64,000 nucleotides of DNA from Bimastos eiseni (taxonomy: Eukaryota > Annelida > Clitellata > Crassiclitellata > Lumbricidae): contig OY365811.1 in the NCBI GenBank assembly GCA_959347315.1, positions 29,947,904-30,011,903 of the forward strand. Direction: 5' to 3'. Each line of letters opens with the position of its first letter. Within the stretch, counting starts at the first letter, position 1. This document shows, in pieces, positions 39,701 to 52,200 of this stretch. A model generated the notes under the pieces. It made no database searches. It was not told the DNA's origin and saw only the letters and a list, made by a program, of their open reading frames with translations. The position numbers and the translations under genes were made by a program.

Positions 39701-42700
39701 GTACTGAGAGCTTGAGGTTACCAATGGTGAACCAATAGATTCCTGTCCAAAATGACAAACGACATCATTTTAAAGACTTCAGAGTCTCCGGCCAAGCTGG
39801 ATCGATAGTGTGGAGCAGCAGTGGGTGGCAGCATTCGCAGCACATGTTATATAGCAAAAATAATAAGAATATTCGAAGTGAAATATAAGAATATTCAATT
39901 ACTATCTACATGTTGGTGTACAGATGTGGTAATACTTGTACATCACTGATTGAACTGACAGTCCAAATCTCCCACATATTATCCTAAATTCGATATATCA
40001 TCCTAATGATGAAAGTTTTCCCTCATCATGCCATTGACACAAACCACCTCTTGCACCTGGAACATATTCGTTGCTTGTCAATTCGTAGATTAAAGCACCA
40101 CTAGTGACTAATGATCAAGGTAACCCCAAAGACCTGTGTTACTGCTTCTCCTTGGTTGAGACATATCCAGCTGCATTGGGGGATATTGAGATGTGTGTAC
40201 TATAGGGGTGGTTCTCACACAGGTCTTAGTTTACTGAACCACCTAAAACCCAGTTATGTTATGTTATAGATGACAGTTTAGTCTCATACAGGGTATGCAA
40301 ACTTCGCATCATCAAACTCGGTGCCAGTGAACTCCAGCATGTTAAATTCTGCTTTGGACAATATAATTTGCCTAAATGACACAGAAGTCGACCGTTGTTA
40401 TTTGTATTGTGACCGAGAACTGTCTGACTTCTAAATTGTTCATGGTCTGTTTATGGATGCCTTAAAACAGGTCTGGATGTGTGGAGGCCGACTTGAAATA
40501 GTGCTGTGTTCTCACGTTGGACATATCTTCCGTAGTCGAAGCCCGTATACATGGTCTGTCACCAACGCTCTGCGTAAGAATTCAGTGCGCCTGGCGTTGG
40601 TCTGGATGGATGACTTCAGCAAATACTACTTTGACAAAACTGGATACAACTTGGTCGGTTGTCCTTCATGGTGCAAGTTCTATTTTTTATACTGAAATTG
40701 TTTCTGGAGGCAATGGATAACTGCTAAAACCTATGCTTCCTTGGATAATACTGAGATTGCTAGGGTATGATAAGCAACAAAGTTGCTGCTTCAACAGAAG
40801 TCGCCTGAAGTATGTTACTAAGTCTTAAGTTACTGGATATTTTAACAAATTGCATTCAGCACAGTGGGTTTCCAACAAAACACAAGTTTCTCTTCTGGGT
40901 TTTATATTATTAAATATTATTAAAGTGTTCCACACTGTGACAAAGCTCAGATAGATTTCATGGCGACCATTTGTAGTTGGCCATATTCATGTCAGTTTTG
41001 AGTCTCCAGTAAGTGAATGATTAAGAATATTATTATCGCTTACAGGGTGACTATGGCGACATCGCACCACGCAAGAAGCTACGCGAGAAGCTCAAGTGCA
41101 AATCGTTTGACTGGTTTCTGGAAAACATCTATCCAGAACTCTTCATTCCGGGTGAATCTCTCGCTGCAGGACAGGTAAAAGCAATTGATAAATGCACCAT
41201 CACAGTTGTTAGTCTCAGCCACTGTATCTATTTGATGCTGTGAACAGTTTACAAAATTGATAGTGGTCAGGAATGAACTCATTCAGTTGAAAAGTTATGT
41301 TTTTGTAATGACTTCATTCATTATTTGTTGTTGGTACCACAGTAATCAAATGATTGTCAATTACAGTGGACTTATGTCATGTTCCAGTTATATTTGTATG
41401 TCACTGACCATCATGGTTTTATGTCTGTCATTTAGATTCGTAGTAAAGTTCTAAACAGCGGAGCGCAGTCTCTGTGCGTTGATGCAGCTGCAAACAGACC
41501 CCAGGATAATCCTAAGATTGCGGTTGCAAAGTGTTACAATGGAGCTGGAAGCCAGGTATGATGCACTTTACATATGTCCATTTTCTCAAAGTGTCGGTTC
41601 TAAATTACACCGCCTGCAGAGCTTGGAATCTTATTGATAGCACTTAGTAATAAATATATTTTCAGCCTACATTTCCAGATCTGCCATGCAGTGCCACTGA
41701 GTTGTTAAAAGGCTCTATATAAATATCCGAATACATATTGAATTTTCCTAATCTATTTTGATGCATTAACTTTACTATTATTTCTCTATTAAGTATGTTT
41801 GTAAAGAATTTCTCATCTCATAAATGCCTGCAGTTGCACTGTCTTGATTAACCCACACTTCGTTTATGGTAATATTGTTTGGCTTCAACTTACTCACCAG
41901 GTTAAAGTATTTAGAAATGCTACAAAAGAAGCCATATGAATTGTGGTGCAAATCCTTTAGTACAAAAGAAAGCCATGCTCATACAGCACCCATATGGCAA
42001 GAATATTGTGAAATTAAGAATATTAATTTTTTATGAATAAATTTAACAATAATTTGCGTCCAGAGTATTTTTTCCAAATCCTTTCATAGGATAATAGACC
42101 TACTTGGCAATAATACAAGTGTCCGCAGGTTGCATGGGCCTTGACATCTGGAGTGTCATTCCATGATCAATCCAACAATTAAAAAGTTCATGAGATGCTG
42201 GAGTGGTCATTTGAATGATGCTTAATGTTTGCCAATTGTTTTTGAGATCTTTTAGTTTCTCTAATTGTTGTATTTCATTATTATGACGTTTTGATTGTTT
42301 CCAGTTTCTCTGTAATATAGTGTTGTGTTTGGAATGCCATCAGTGTGTTTATGTAAGTACTTATACTTAGGAAACTACTTTGGAACACTGAAATTAAACT
42401 ACTATGTTTTCACTATGTACCTGGGGTGACCCAACCTAAGTGGGGCTCTTGTCCCTTTGAGTCCCCATACTCAGGTAAATATATAGATTACTTCATGAAG
42501 CTTTAGGTAGTTTATGATTAAATTCCTTGTTTTTTCTTTGCTAGCATATAACACATACATATAATTATTATGCATTGTTCTTTGTGTGGACCAATAAAAG
42601 ATTGAAAGAGGATATTTTTATTGTTCCAAAATATGTGTAGCCAAAGTAAAAACTTCAATCAGAATTGTTTTCCACATCTTCCTGTAGATCAGAAGTTCAT

Positions 42701-44562
42701 AGTGAACACAATAAAAATTATATTGATTTCGAGGTGCCTTCACATTTGTGAGGTGAGAGTCACAGAAAATTGTTTTATGGTATATTGTTACAAATAAATA
42801 TGTCTACTTTGAATATCTGAAATAAAAAATGTTACATTCAAATATTTAGTTGGAGAAAAATGACTTTTATTGCATATGGTGTCTAAATTTGGACTGCTAA
42901 AATATGCATGTTTTCAATGGTGAACGGATAAGATTTCATACGCGTCCTGCCATAATTTGCAAAGTAGCAAACAGATTTTGATGCTATGTGCTTTATCTCA
43001 TACAGAATATAGCACTTTATTGCCCTGCAGAGTTGCGGAGTAATCAAGTAATAGTTGCTAAGATATTTGATGACATGAATATTAGTAAAGTTTTACTTCA
43101 ATTTTTTCAGTTGTTAAGATTATACTAATGAAAGACTCAGTCGAGTATAACTTAAGTTAGATAAAAGATATTTCGATTCTGTAAAAAGGATTTTGAAGTA
43201 GATGCATTGTAGAATATGATTTGGTAAAAAAAAGTCAAAAACGACAAGTGATGGGTTTTGACCCCACGCCTCACATTTGCCCTCGTGTTGCTACAATGTC
43301 TCTGTGTCATTGAGGTCTTACTAATTTGAATGAACTGCAGTTTCTACCAAGCATCTTATTTCTGTAAAGGTTAAAATTTTTACTGTGAGTGCAGTTGTGC
43401 ATTTAGCATTGCATGTGACTATGTCATTTCTTGTTCACCAGAATTGGTTTCTGAGTAAAACCGGAGAGGTGAGACGGGATGAAGGCTGTTTCGACTATGC
43501 TGGACAGTATGCTATGATATACTCGTGTCATGGTATGCAGGGCAACCAGCAGTGGTCTTATAATATGGTATGTGTTTTCAACTTTTCCAATATTTATAAC
43601 CACTTTCAGCGAATTATTTAAACATTTAAAAGTTAAAGATAATTGATGAATTTTGCATATGAAAGGTTTTTAAATGACTTGGACATATGTAAGCAAAATA
43701 AAATTCTTATTGTGACATCCACATTAGCAGAGGTGGTGATCTCGTTTGACAGGTGAGGTGAACACCCAATGAGAGGAGTAGAAAATGTGGGGGGACACAT
43801 GTATAATGTGTCCCTTATCTGTAAAAGGTGGGGGGGGGACTTTTCCCCTCATGCCCCCTGGATCGTCGCCCCTGCACATTAGCCTATTTAAAAATATAAA
43901 TAGGCTAATACGGACCTCATAATTTGAAATTTAGTAGGCATTCATACACAAAAATATCATAAATCCGATCAGTGAGTACGTAATATATGGATGGACCCTA
44001 ATGTATCCTTTTTCTCACATTATGTGTCACTCATTCATTTCCTTCCCACTTACCTATGGTTTAGAAAGAAAAGTCTGCAGATGACATGAAGTGTATTAAT
44101 TGTATTAGATTATAATTTTTATTTTATGTATTTTACCTGCAATCATTTTTTAATGCACATAGCATAGATTTAACTCTTCACAGGGATGTTTACGCTCCTT
44201 AACATGTACAAAATGCCTAGCACCCTTAATTCGTAGATCATTAGGCAATGTATTCTACATAATTTATATAGCACCCACCATTTATATGCATTATCTCCTC
44301 AAAGGCTTTCTCCAGATCGTGATGCTTGACAAATAGTGAATTAGTAGTGTTACAGTGGTGGTTATTTAGCTCTTTTACATCACAGGACAATACAGTACAA
44401 CAGAAGAGCACCAACCTGTGCCTAACACTGACAAAGGATATGTCTGGTCTGCAAATGGAGCCATGTATAGGTACAGATCACCAGATCTGGCACTGGGATC
44501 GCAGGACTCCAGACTCCGATCAGAAACGACAAGGTCTCCAGGCCATGCCTCTGCCAAGGTAG
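30766..44562 (+). CDS. GALNT: Polypeptide N-acetylgalactosaminyltransferase (GALNT family)
   Basis: Golgi type II enzyme that adds GalNAc from UDP-GalNAc to Ser/Thr, starting mucin-type O-glycans. Coding exons: 30766-31270, 31975-32128, 32855-33021, 33465-33629, 35030-35243, 36162-36279, 40471-40653, 41046-41174, 41436-41555, 43442-43567 and 44386-44562. All junctions are in phase, giving about 685 aa. Residues about 11-29 form a membrane anchor after an RRRR cytoplasmic start; a stem follows with an NYT sequon. The GT-A domain has FHNEAW, DSH (about 323-325), the WGGEN motif (about 431) and metal-binding CSHVGH (about 456). A ricin-type lectin domain shows three repeats, CVD, CFD and CLT, with matching QxW turns. 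The subfamily is not settled: the catalytic part resembles GALNT1/13, 3/6/12 and 11 in different places. The 5' end of the ATG exon is an acceptor at 30742-30743. Confidence 0.93.
31703..31762. repeat. Short tandem repeat, ATTTTATCCAAA units
   Basis: Three imperfect copies of a TTATTTTATCCAAA-type unit of 18-20 bp in GALNT intron 1. Probably of no function. Confidence 0.7.
33701..33910 (+). mobile_element. tRNA-derived SINE
   Basis: The first about 75 nt look like a tRNA: an A-box-like TGGTTAGAGCGG and a B-box-like GGTTCGACCC at the expected spacing. A body with GACCTTGAGCAACCCTTCAC and an A-rich tail follows. This is an internal RNA polymerase III promoter carried by a retroelement, not a tRNA gene. 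It lies in the GALNT intron after exon 33465-33629. Confidence 0.75.
35548..35918. mobile_element. hAT-type MITE (CAGTGATTCCCAACC ends)
   Basis: Element 35556-35910 (355 bp) with ends CAATGATTCCCAACCT and, inverted, CAGTGATTCCCAACCT. It is flanked by GGCTAAAG / GGCTAAAA (8 bp, one mismatch). Inside the right end is a CGGCACACTAGTGTGCTG palindrome. No ORF. It belongs to the group with AGTGGTTCTCAACC-like ends, together with the element at 50201. Confidence 0.85.
35898..36004. repeat. 54-bp tandem duplication over a MITE border
   Basis: The last 13 bp of the MITE plus its flank (TTGGGAATCACTGGGCTAAA and about 34 bp more) are repeated once, immediately downstream, with one T lost in the T run. 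The copy carries a second, isolated element end. Confidence 0.9.
36425..36490. repeat. 17-bp tandem repeat
   Basis: Three to four copies of a TATGATTATTACACT-like unit just after the GALNT exon that ends at 36279, next to the hAT insertion point. Confidence 0.8.
36520..39435 (+). mobile_element. Near-complete hAT transposon in GALNT intron
   Basis: Element 36528-39427 (2900 bp), flanked by perfect 8-bp duplications ACTATATG (36520-36527 and 39428-39435). The ends are CAGTAGTGTAGT and, inverted, CAGTGGTGTAGT; CGTTCCCGC/GGGGGAACGCC repeats lie just inside. It carries one transposase gene in the same orientation as GALNT, with two breaks. It sits between GALNT exons 36162-36279 and 40471-40653 and would have to be spliced out with that 4.2-kb intron. 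Confidence 0.95.
36874..39091 (+). pseudogene. hAT transposase, one stop and one frameshift
   Basis: The frame starting at ATG 36874 stops at TGA 37432-37434 and then continues open in the same frame to 38295. Around 38200-38225 the coding sense moves to the next frame (38111-39091), about 740 codons in total. The N-terminus (about residues 60-150) has a C..C....H.....H finger of the BED/TTF kind seen in KIAA1586/ZMYM-like hAT proteins. The catalytic region shows [12 protein letters not shown] and [14 protein letters not shown]. The C-terminus carries the hAT dimerisation block with [14 protein letters not shown]. Two breaks in an otherwise clean gene indicate recent inactivation. Confidence 0.9.
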
Positions 44563-45690
44563 CAACAGAAACCTATGCAGCCGTGTGAACACTGTTTTAT
44601 CTCTCGAGTTGTTTGGTTGGTGTTGATCATTTAATCGATTGTGGATGCCAGACCACAGACCATAATTACAGCATGCAAAGCGTAATTGTAAGGAAGTGCT
44701 GTGATATTATTCCATTCTGCTACTGAGGATATGTGACTGATGTTACAATTTGGGGCACCTGGGCTTATGTTTAGTGTCATATGAAATACGGTTACTTTGA
44801 TATTTTGAGTTTTTTTGGTATTTTAGCAAATTTGTGAACAGTTCATTAATGTTTCTGTGCCTCTTCCAGGATATTTATCCCTGCTGGCCCAGGTGCTTAG
44901 CTACTAAAGATATGCAGTAGCATTATCATAGCACATGCATAACGGGCAGTCGTCATTGTAAGTTGCCTGTTGGGCGATGTAGGAATCATATTCACAATTT
45001 TGTCCTCAACATGTTACATCCACCCTGGCTGTCTCAAGATAGCTAGGTAGGTAGATGGTTGACCTGACCCTTCCAATCATCCCTCTTTCTAACAGACCTC
45101 ATTATAACTTGAATGCTGATGGAATGTGATTGGTTCCACAGAGCACCTAAATTTAAAGCAACTTTGGAACAAGACTGCAACAACATGGGTCCTGGAAAAA
45201 AATATTTAAAAAAAACATAATTAGCATTATTTGATAGCTGTTTCAGTTTGGGTACTAAACAAGCTGCATTTACGGTGTACTGTCACACCTGGGATTCGAA
45301 TCTCAATTGCCTAAAATTTTAGCTAGTAGCTATTTGAATTCTACAATTACAATGCTTGTGAACTACACCTTGTGACCACCAGTTTTATGCCTTGGGCATT
45401 ACAATCGTGCTACAGAAGTTGACAGATCAGAGTGTGACTAACCAGTTCATATGTGTGGCCTTTATTAATTCCGTATTTTAAAAACTATCTGCAGTCAGTA
45501 ATTTTCAATCATTCCATTGACAGCTTGGCTTACGAGCAGCAGAGAGGCATCTCTGGAGACAGATGGCACAATTGTGTTTTGTATGTGTAGCAGATTTGTA
45601 AATAGGTCATGTGCTTTATGGTTTGGATTTGAGAACTTGAAAATAACCATGTATTAATAAAAGAAAATTAGTTACTGTTAAAAGTGTGTG
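44563..45690 (+). other. GALNT 3'UTR with poly(A) signal
   Basis: After the stop at 44560-44562 there is no further coding signal. An AATAAA at 45656-45661 with GTGTGTG about 25 nt downstream is the likely end of the transcript. Confidence 0.65.
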
Positions 45691-46540
45691 TTACATGACT
45701 TTTATATCATTACCAATTGTAAGAACGATTGCAAGAAACTTAGTATTATGTTTCTGTCAAGTATTTGCAGAAGTTTCATTTTTGCAGTCTTTTGTGATGC
45801 CCAGCTGTCTCGAGTTTTTGCTATAATAATCCAATAACTGTATCACTTTTTCCTTTAGAATTTTTTTGCAACAAGACAAGCAGCCAGAAATGCAATGCAG
45901 AAAGGGGCTACACGTGCAGAAATTTTGCAAAATTTACCTACTTTTGATGCCTTTGGCATTACTCTCCACTGCCCATTGCCAGATGTCCAAATACAATTGA
46001 ACTAGGCGACATTAACAACATGCATAACGGGTGGACATAATTTGATGCAGTCATGCGGGGCAAAATGTTAGTTTGGTTGCTGGTGTCCAGCCCTGGTAAT
46101 AATAATGGCTTCTAAAGTCATTAAAACCTCTAATAGATATTCCACTGTTGAAGCTTGGTAATCCTTGACCCTTGTACACAGACCTCCACTACCAAATAAT
46201 AATTTATATGCATTTGGCTGCTAACCCAGTGAAGTCCTTCAACAACAATGATCCCATGTTTATGACCTAAGTTAGAGTTAAGGCAGACTACTTTAGTGCT
46301 CATTATATGTATAAACAAATTTTTAATCTGCATTTGGGCATAAACCATCTTTGGTGCATTTGATGACCCAGCATTCCCCTCATTGTAAATGTCCTTAACA
46401 GGCAACCCGAATAAGGAGTTAACATATTGCATTCATGAAATATCACAAACTAGCAAACACCTAATCATTTTAATGTAACTAAGAAAACATTTCATTCTAC
46501 CAAATAATAATAAAAAAATAGCCCAAAAAGACATTAAACA
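45691..46540. other. Convergent intergenic gap
   Basis: The short space between the GALNT poly(A) signal (plus) and the minus-strand AATAAA at 46548-46543. No gene or named repeat seen. Confidence 0.5.
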
Positions 46541-46542
46541 GT

Positions 46543-46548
46543 TTTATT
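46543..46548 (-). terminator. Poly(A) signal of the minus-strand gene
   Basis: AATAAA on the minus strand, 37 nt after the stop codon of the small frame 46859-46585. It is also the only clear signal downstream of the CDK12/13-like stop at 47805. Confidence 0.5.
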
Positions 46549-46584
46549 GAGCAGTTCAACATTGCAGTTCAACATTGCAGACTG

Positions 46585-46859
46585 TCATTTCTTTCGAGGA
46601 CTTGTATTTCGTACTTCCACTGCATTGAGAGGATACGAGTAGTGTACGTTTGAGCCAAATGTCACACTAGAAGTTTGCAGAGTGATCATCTGGCTGGTCG
46701 TCAGGATGAGTGCCATGTACTTCGTCGGTTGTTTCCTGCACCCGCCAACATACCGGATATGGATTTCATCCTCGACCCCACGATTTCTCCCTCCCAAAAT
46801 AGACGATCGGAACTTCATATCCAGACTTTTATATAAAACATATACTGACAGATAACCCC
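46585..46859 (-). CDS. Possible 3' terminal exon, unknown protein
   Basis: An acceptor (TTTCATATTTTAG) is followed by an open frame of about 91 codons, with a well-mixed composition including VEDEIHIRYVGG, KYMALILTTSQMITLQ and YSYPLNAVEV, ending SPRKK. The stop is close to AATAAA. I do not recognise the family. It could be the last exon of an unknown gene or an alternative end of the CDK12/13-like gene, or just a chance frame inside that gene's 3'UTR. A minus-strand donor (CCAG|GTAAGTT at 47522) could splice a 3'UTR intron to this acceptor. Confidence 0.35.
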
Positions 46860-47804
46860 CTAAAATATGAAACAAAATCTAGCAGAATATTTTGGCACTG
46901 CTATTACTGTTCAGTCTAGCATTAATAAACAATTAATTAGCCATTATGTACCAAGTTTCATTTTGTCAGCTTGCCTGAAGGAATAAAAAAATAAATTCAT
47001 TGATTTGCGCACAAAGCTGCTGCTGCATCGTCATCTTTACAAACGCAACTTCCGAAGACAATTCAATGCAGACGCGTTAATTGGCAAGCAGCAACTTGGG
47101 ATTGCTAGTTAAGCAACATTTTCGCTGTACATTGGCAGAATACGATTTCGAGAGTCTAAACATGTCTCAGTTATGGAATATATGTGATGTCTGCCGATCC
47201 CCACCTCACTATCTTAGTTTATGATCACAGTACTTTTGTGAAACTCCATCACTACCCAGCACAAAAAGCCGAATTCTTGAAATAGTCCAACTATGGATGT
47301 CCAGACAAATGCACAATGGCAAGTGTTGTAAGTTGTTCCCATTGATTCAACCTCTTCACCTGGCTGTCACAATATTCTTTCAACCAATATAATTTATAAT
47401 CCACTTAAATTATATATAACACTCCTAACAATGTGAAGCGCTAAGTTTTGCTTGTGCTCACATTTTTTGGACTTCACAACGATAACCTGTAATAAAACAT
47501 ATCCAAACAAATTCAACTTACCTGGATTAGGTTAAAATCCAAACACATTCAGTAATATAGATAACATAGAGGGTGAATAATTGAACTAAATGAATTGTAA
47601 ATGTGGCATATGTTAACAAAGTTCTCCACAGGCAAACTATAAACTGGGACCTTTCAGGTTCAACAGAATTCTTGTAATCTTGTTCTTCCAAGTAATGACA
47701 TTGATAATGCATACACTAAATTACCTTTTCATATGCCAGACCACAATTCCAGTGTCCTAGACTACCGGTTAAAATGTTAAGAACGATGTCTGATGTTGAA
47801 AAAG

Positions 47805-49219
47805 TCAAAATCGAGACTCTGGTGCTCTCCACTCGACATCCGCCTCTGTGTAGAACGGCCCAGGATCTGGACTTGTTGCTTCATTCGAACGATTGTCTGC
47901 TCTCCAACGTTTGTCTGGGTGTGGTGCTGACTCTGACAATCCTCCACCAGGATATCTTGACTTGTGGCCTGTCATCTGTTGGTTATATTCCCACCGTTGC
48001 TCAACAGTATATTCAGGATATGGCTCATCCCACGCTTCTTGTGCTGCTAAAGTGGGACGACGTATTCCAGGACTCACCTGTGATGGAAGAGGTTTCCGTT
48101 TGTATGGTGGCCTGGTTTCCGGTTGCTCATAAACACCCCACCCACCACTGACGCCGGACAATTCATCGTGTGGCTTATAGTCCTCATATTCTGACGATGC
48201 AGCGTATGATCTGTGTAGCCGGTTGATGGTTGGATCACCATACGTAACGGGAGGACGTTCCATCACATGTGCAGCACTATCTTCATTCCGTTTGGCACTA
48301 AACCTTGGTTTGTGCACAGGCAGTGGGTTTCCTTCATCTCGGGTTTCATTGTATGGTCCTTCCCAATCACCTCCAAAAGCAGATGACTCGGACGGCCAGC
48401 TCTGTGCACCCATTGCTGGTTGCCTCTGACCCCTGTAGCTGGCACCCATATTCCCACGAGCTGCACTGGCTTCAGGCGCACCACGAAGGTTGGTTGTTTT
48501 CTCCGTCGATGGTTGACTCGCAACTGCTGCTCTTTTTGGAAGGGGTTCTAAACGATCAACACCGAATTCAGCCGATTGTCCGAGGTTGCTCTTTCTTGTT
48601 GGCGGTAGATCCCAGTTGTCAGCATCTCCAGCTTTTACAAGACTGGCACGAGGGTCGCGTTTTTCTGTACCCACCATTTCGAGTTTTTTCTTCAGCATCC
48701 GCAGTCGCTCGAGATCTGCTGAAAATGTACGATCATCTGAAGCTTGCGCTGCCAGTTTGGTACCAAAAGGCAAAGAAGCAGATCTACTCTCCAAGGAAGT
48801 GCTGAAACGATCTGTGTGAACCATCATGCCCTCACCAGATGGTCTCATTCCCTGCGGAAGATCTTCATAATGCAAGCCCTTTTCAGCTGCCAAGTTTGTA
48901 CGACCGTCAATGCTCGCAGGACGCATCGAAACGCTTCCAGTGTAATGTTTTTCAGGTTGTCGCAAAGGCTTTTGAGGAATGGATACTGGTTGTGCATACG
49001 TTGGTTGACAGGCGTAGTCCTTCACCCGTGGATTGAACGCTCGCCTGATCGGTTGGCTCGACACTGGATACGGCTTCTGCACTGTGTCCCTGCTCACCTG
49101 AACATCAGTCACTGATACCCCAGTGGTCTCTCTACCTGCACCACTCTGCAGTGAATTCCAGACAGTATCTGACTCATGGACAGATGCGCTGCCCAAAGAG
49201 TGCGTAATTGCAACCTTAT
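47805..49219 (-). CDS. C-terminal tail exon of the CDK12/13-like gene
   Basis: One large terminal exon of about 471 codons plus stop. Acceptor at 49221-49220; phase 1 joins the exon ending at 53703 (RTRKE|D). The sequence is predicted to be mostly disordered, rich in S, P, R, G and Y, with many arginine-proline and PYKRK/YEQPE-like pieces. One short charged helix, [14 protein letters not shown], stands near the middle. CDK12 and CDK13 also have long disordered tails, but I see no alignable motif. The long plus-strand frames over this region are antisense shadows. Confidence 0.8.
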
Positions 49220-52200
49220 CTGAAACATCTACAATGCCACCAATACCAGCAAAATAAAATTAAGCACAGAACTAAAATAAACGCCATATCTGACTCAAAG
49301 CGCAAAAACTAAATTTTACAGAAAATAAGAAAGTAACAGCACGTGCCAGAAGGGAATTTTGAAGCATGCCAAGATTTTATGCATCTTTTGGCCGGTACTT
49401 CATCTAGCCACTGTCTGTTTTATCTGATCTTATTATGGTGTTAAAACTTTAAGTAAAAACTGCTTTGGTATCAAATTAATTTAAATTATCTGCATGCAGG
49501 TACCCAAGTCAATAAACATTATGCTGTTCCAAAATAAAATCCTGATTTAAAACTACTTTACCATGATCTCTTGATCAAAGTGCTACATTCGATTCGGTCC
49601 CTATTCAAAGACAACAAAGCAACTGTGTCCTCTGCTGAAATTCACTTTACACAGTTCACTGAGACGTAACAGCAGCACAATCAACATCACCTCTTCTTTG
49701 CAAACAGTGAATTGATCACTACTGACTTACATAGACCACATGCAACCCTTTATCCAGCACTACCATTAAGTGGGCATGGCATTATACTTCTCAATCTATC
49801 ACACCTACCTCAAAATGCCATGATCTGCCATAGGATGCCTGCACACAAGGCAATGGTTGATAGGCCTGCAAGTTCATTCCATAATTTAGGTATTGGTTTG
49901 GAAAAAACACTGTTGCAATGTCTGCTTGCAAGGTTTGTCTTGTTCAATTCATTGCATTCTAGAAAGTCCTTAGTTTAAGAACCAAAAAACTACAGAGAAG
50001 TCAATCTAGTAACAGTTATGTAGAAACTTCTTTACAGCACTTGTTTCTTTAACAAAAACTCTGATAGACTATCATCGAGGACAATTATCTCCAATATAAT
50101 TTAAAATTAGAACGGTAACACACTGGCACGAAGAGCAGAAGGAAGTGGTTTGAAATCCGCTAGTCCCACAAACCTCAGCTTGGCCTTCCACCCCCTAGAG
50201 CAGTGGTTCTCAACCTTTTTGGCACCAAGGCACATTTTGAGATCTTTTGAAATTAGGACGGCACATCATTGAAGCACATCAATGATATTTCACGTGCGAT
50301 AGGTGGTGAAACCTGTGACGTACTTGTGAATGCAGGAAATTAGTCCAGCAATAGGCCTACGTTCAAAAATTATGACGCTCTAATAAGAAGCTACACAAAA
50401 TAATTTATAACTTTATAAATATATTTCAACAATTTGATCATTAAATAATGCTATGCCATACGTTGCCAATGAATCTTGAAATTTAAACAAATCTGCTCAT
50501 TAGTTTAACTTTAACTTTACAACCAGACAGACATAATCGTAATCTCAACGTTTCTACAGCGCCCTCAAAAACCGAACTCGCGGGAACAAGCTTATTAACA
50601 GGCGCTTAATTAAAACAGAATCGATAGGCAGAGGGCCAAAATCCGAAATCAGGCATTTTTCAGCAACGGCTACAGTTAAAGTGCTAAACTGAGCGATCCT
50701 GGATTACAATTTATTCTAGCCTAATTTTAGATTATCAGAAGAAATATTAACAGATTGATAAACAAATATTTCCCTTTTCATAAATATAGATACATTTCAT
50801 TTTAGCTTCGTTCGAATATGATTTTTATTGATTTTTATTTTTATTAGCGTTGTGGCACACTGGGCGGTGCCTTGCGGCACACCAGTGTGCCGTGGCACAC
50901 CAGTTGAGAATCACTGCCCTAGAGCACAGCCGTAAATGAGTAGCAGTTTCACTGCCCAGGTAACCTTGGGGATCGATGAAAAGACTATATATGGCAATGC
51001 CGCCAAAGAGCTGATGGCTTAAATAGGAGATTAGCAGTGGACATATTTTAGGTCACTGCCACAAACAGGTAAATAGTTGCAAAACATGATTCAATAAAAC
51101 TCTTGGCAATAGTGACACATAAATCTAATCTGTTAATTGCTTATGTCACTGAAGTCATGCATCAAACAAATCAATGGTCATTTCTAAATAAATTCAAATG
51201 TGCTGAAATTCAGTCGAGTACATAGTCTGCCAAATTGACTACAATCGAAAACTAATCAAGAACCCCACATACTGCCACACACTATCCAGATGTCCAGATC
51301 TACTCGTTCTTAATCATGCTTTTCTCTGTCTCACTTTCCGTCTCTTCTCAAATTCTGCACTCGTTCCTCAGTCTAAAGTCTAGAATGAACTCCAAAAGGT
51401 CACCTGCATTTCGCTCAGCCTCCTCTCTTTAATTAACTCTGGTTTGTACAATTTGGCATACTAGAAATATAACTCCAGATCAAGATGTGAAAGACAAACA
51501 CAATCCAGAGAAAGAAGTCAGACAAAAAGACACACACAATTAGCTATTGCACTACACGTATTTAGAAACAAGATATTAAAATAAATATCTGTGCACCCTA
51601 TACATTATACAATGATGCTGTAAGATTAAGTATCTACCATACGCAAATTACAAAAATATTTCAGTATATAACTATAAAAACATATATTTCTTTGTGACCT
51701 TCAAACATAACTAGTACAGATGATCTTATAACAAGCACCATGGACACATTAATTCTTCATTTTCTTATGTCTTCATTCAGCAAAACAGCATGTAATATAA
51801 AAACCATATTCCAGAAAACTGTTGCTTTTCACCAAAGCCAGTATCTCCTAACAATCAAAAGTTTCCGTAATTTTAGAAACGTGGTTTCTAAGAATCATGA
51901 AAACTCAGACCACTGGCAGTCAACTCGATTCGATGAATCCTGACTCATGCACACTGAACCAGTGCAATGCAAGACTTCCTAATTTATGCCAACACCACAG
52001 TTGACTGTGGTGAACACAACTTGCCAACTACCAGCTACAACAAATGATCACACTCAATTGCAAGGCAAGCAGGTTGCCAATTGAGCTGCAAAGTTGCAAA
52101 GAGCATACTTGGAATCATAATACCAAACTCTAAGTACAACTCTATACACTAAAACACACCAGATTACAATTTCTGTGCTCACTATCTCCTAGACCTGTCT

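Noticed and set aside
47774..49115. Plus-strand genes opposite the CDK12/13-like tail exon
   Set aside because: The frames are antisense shadows of a GC-richer coding exon; none has a domain or splice partners.
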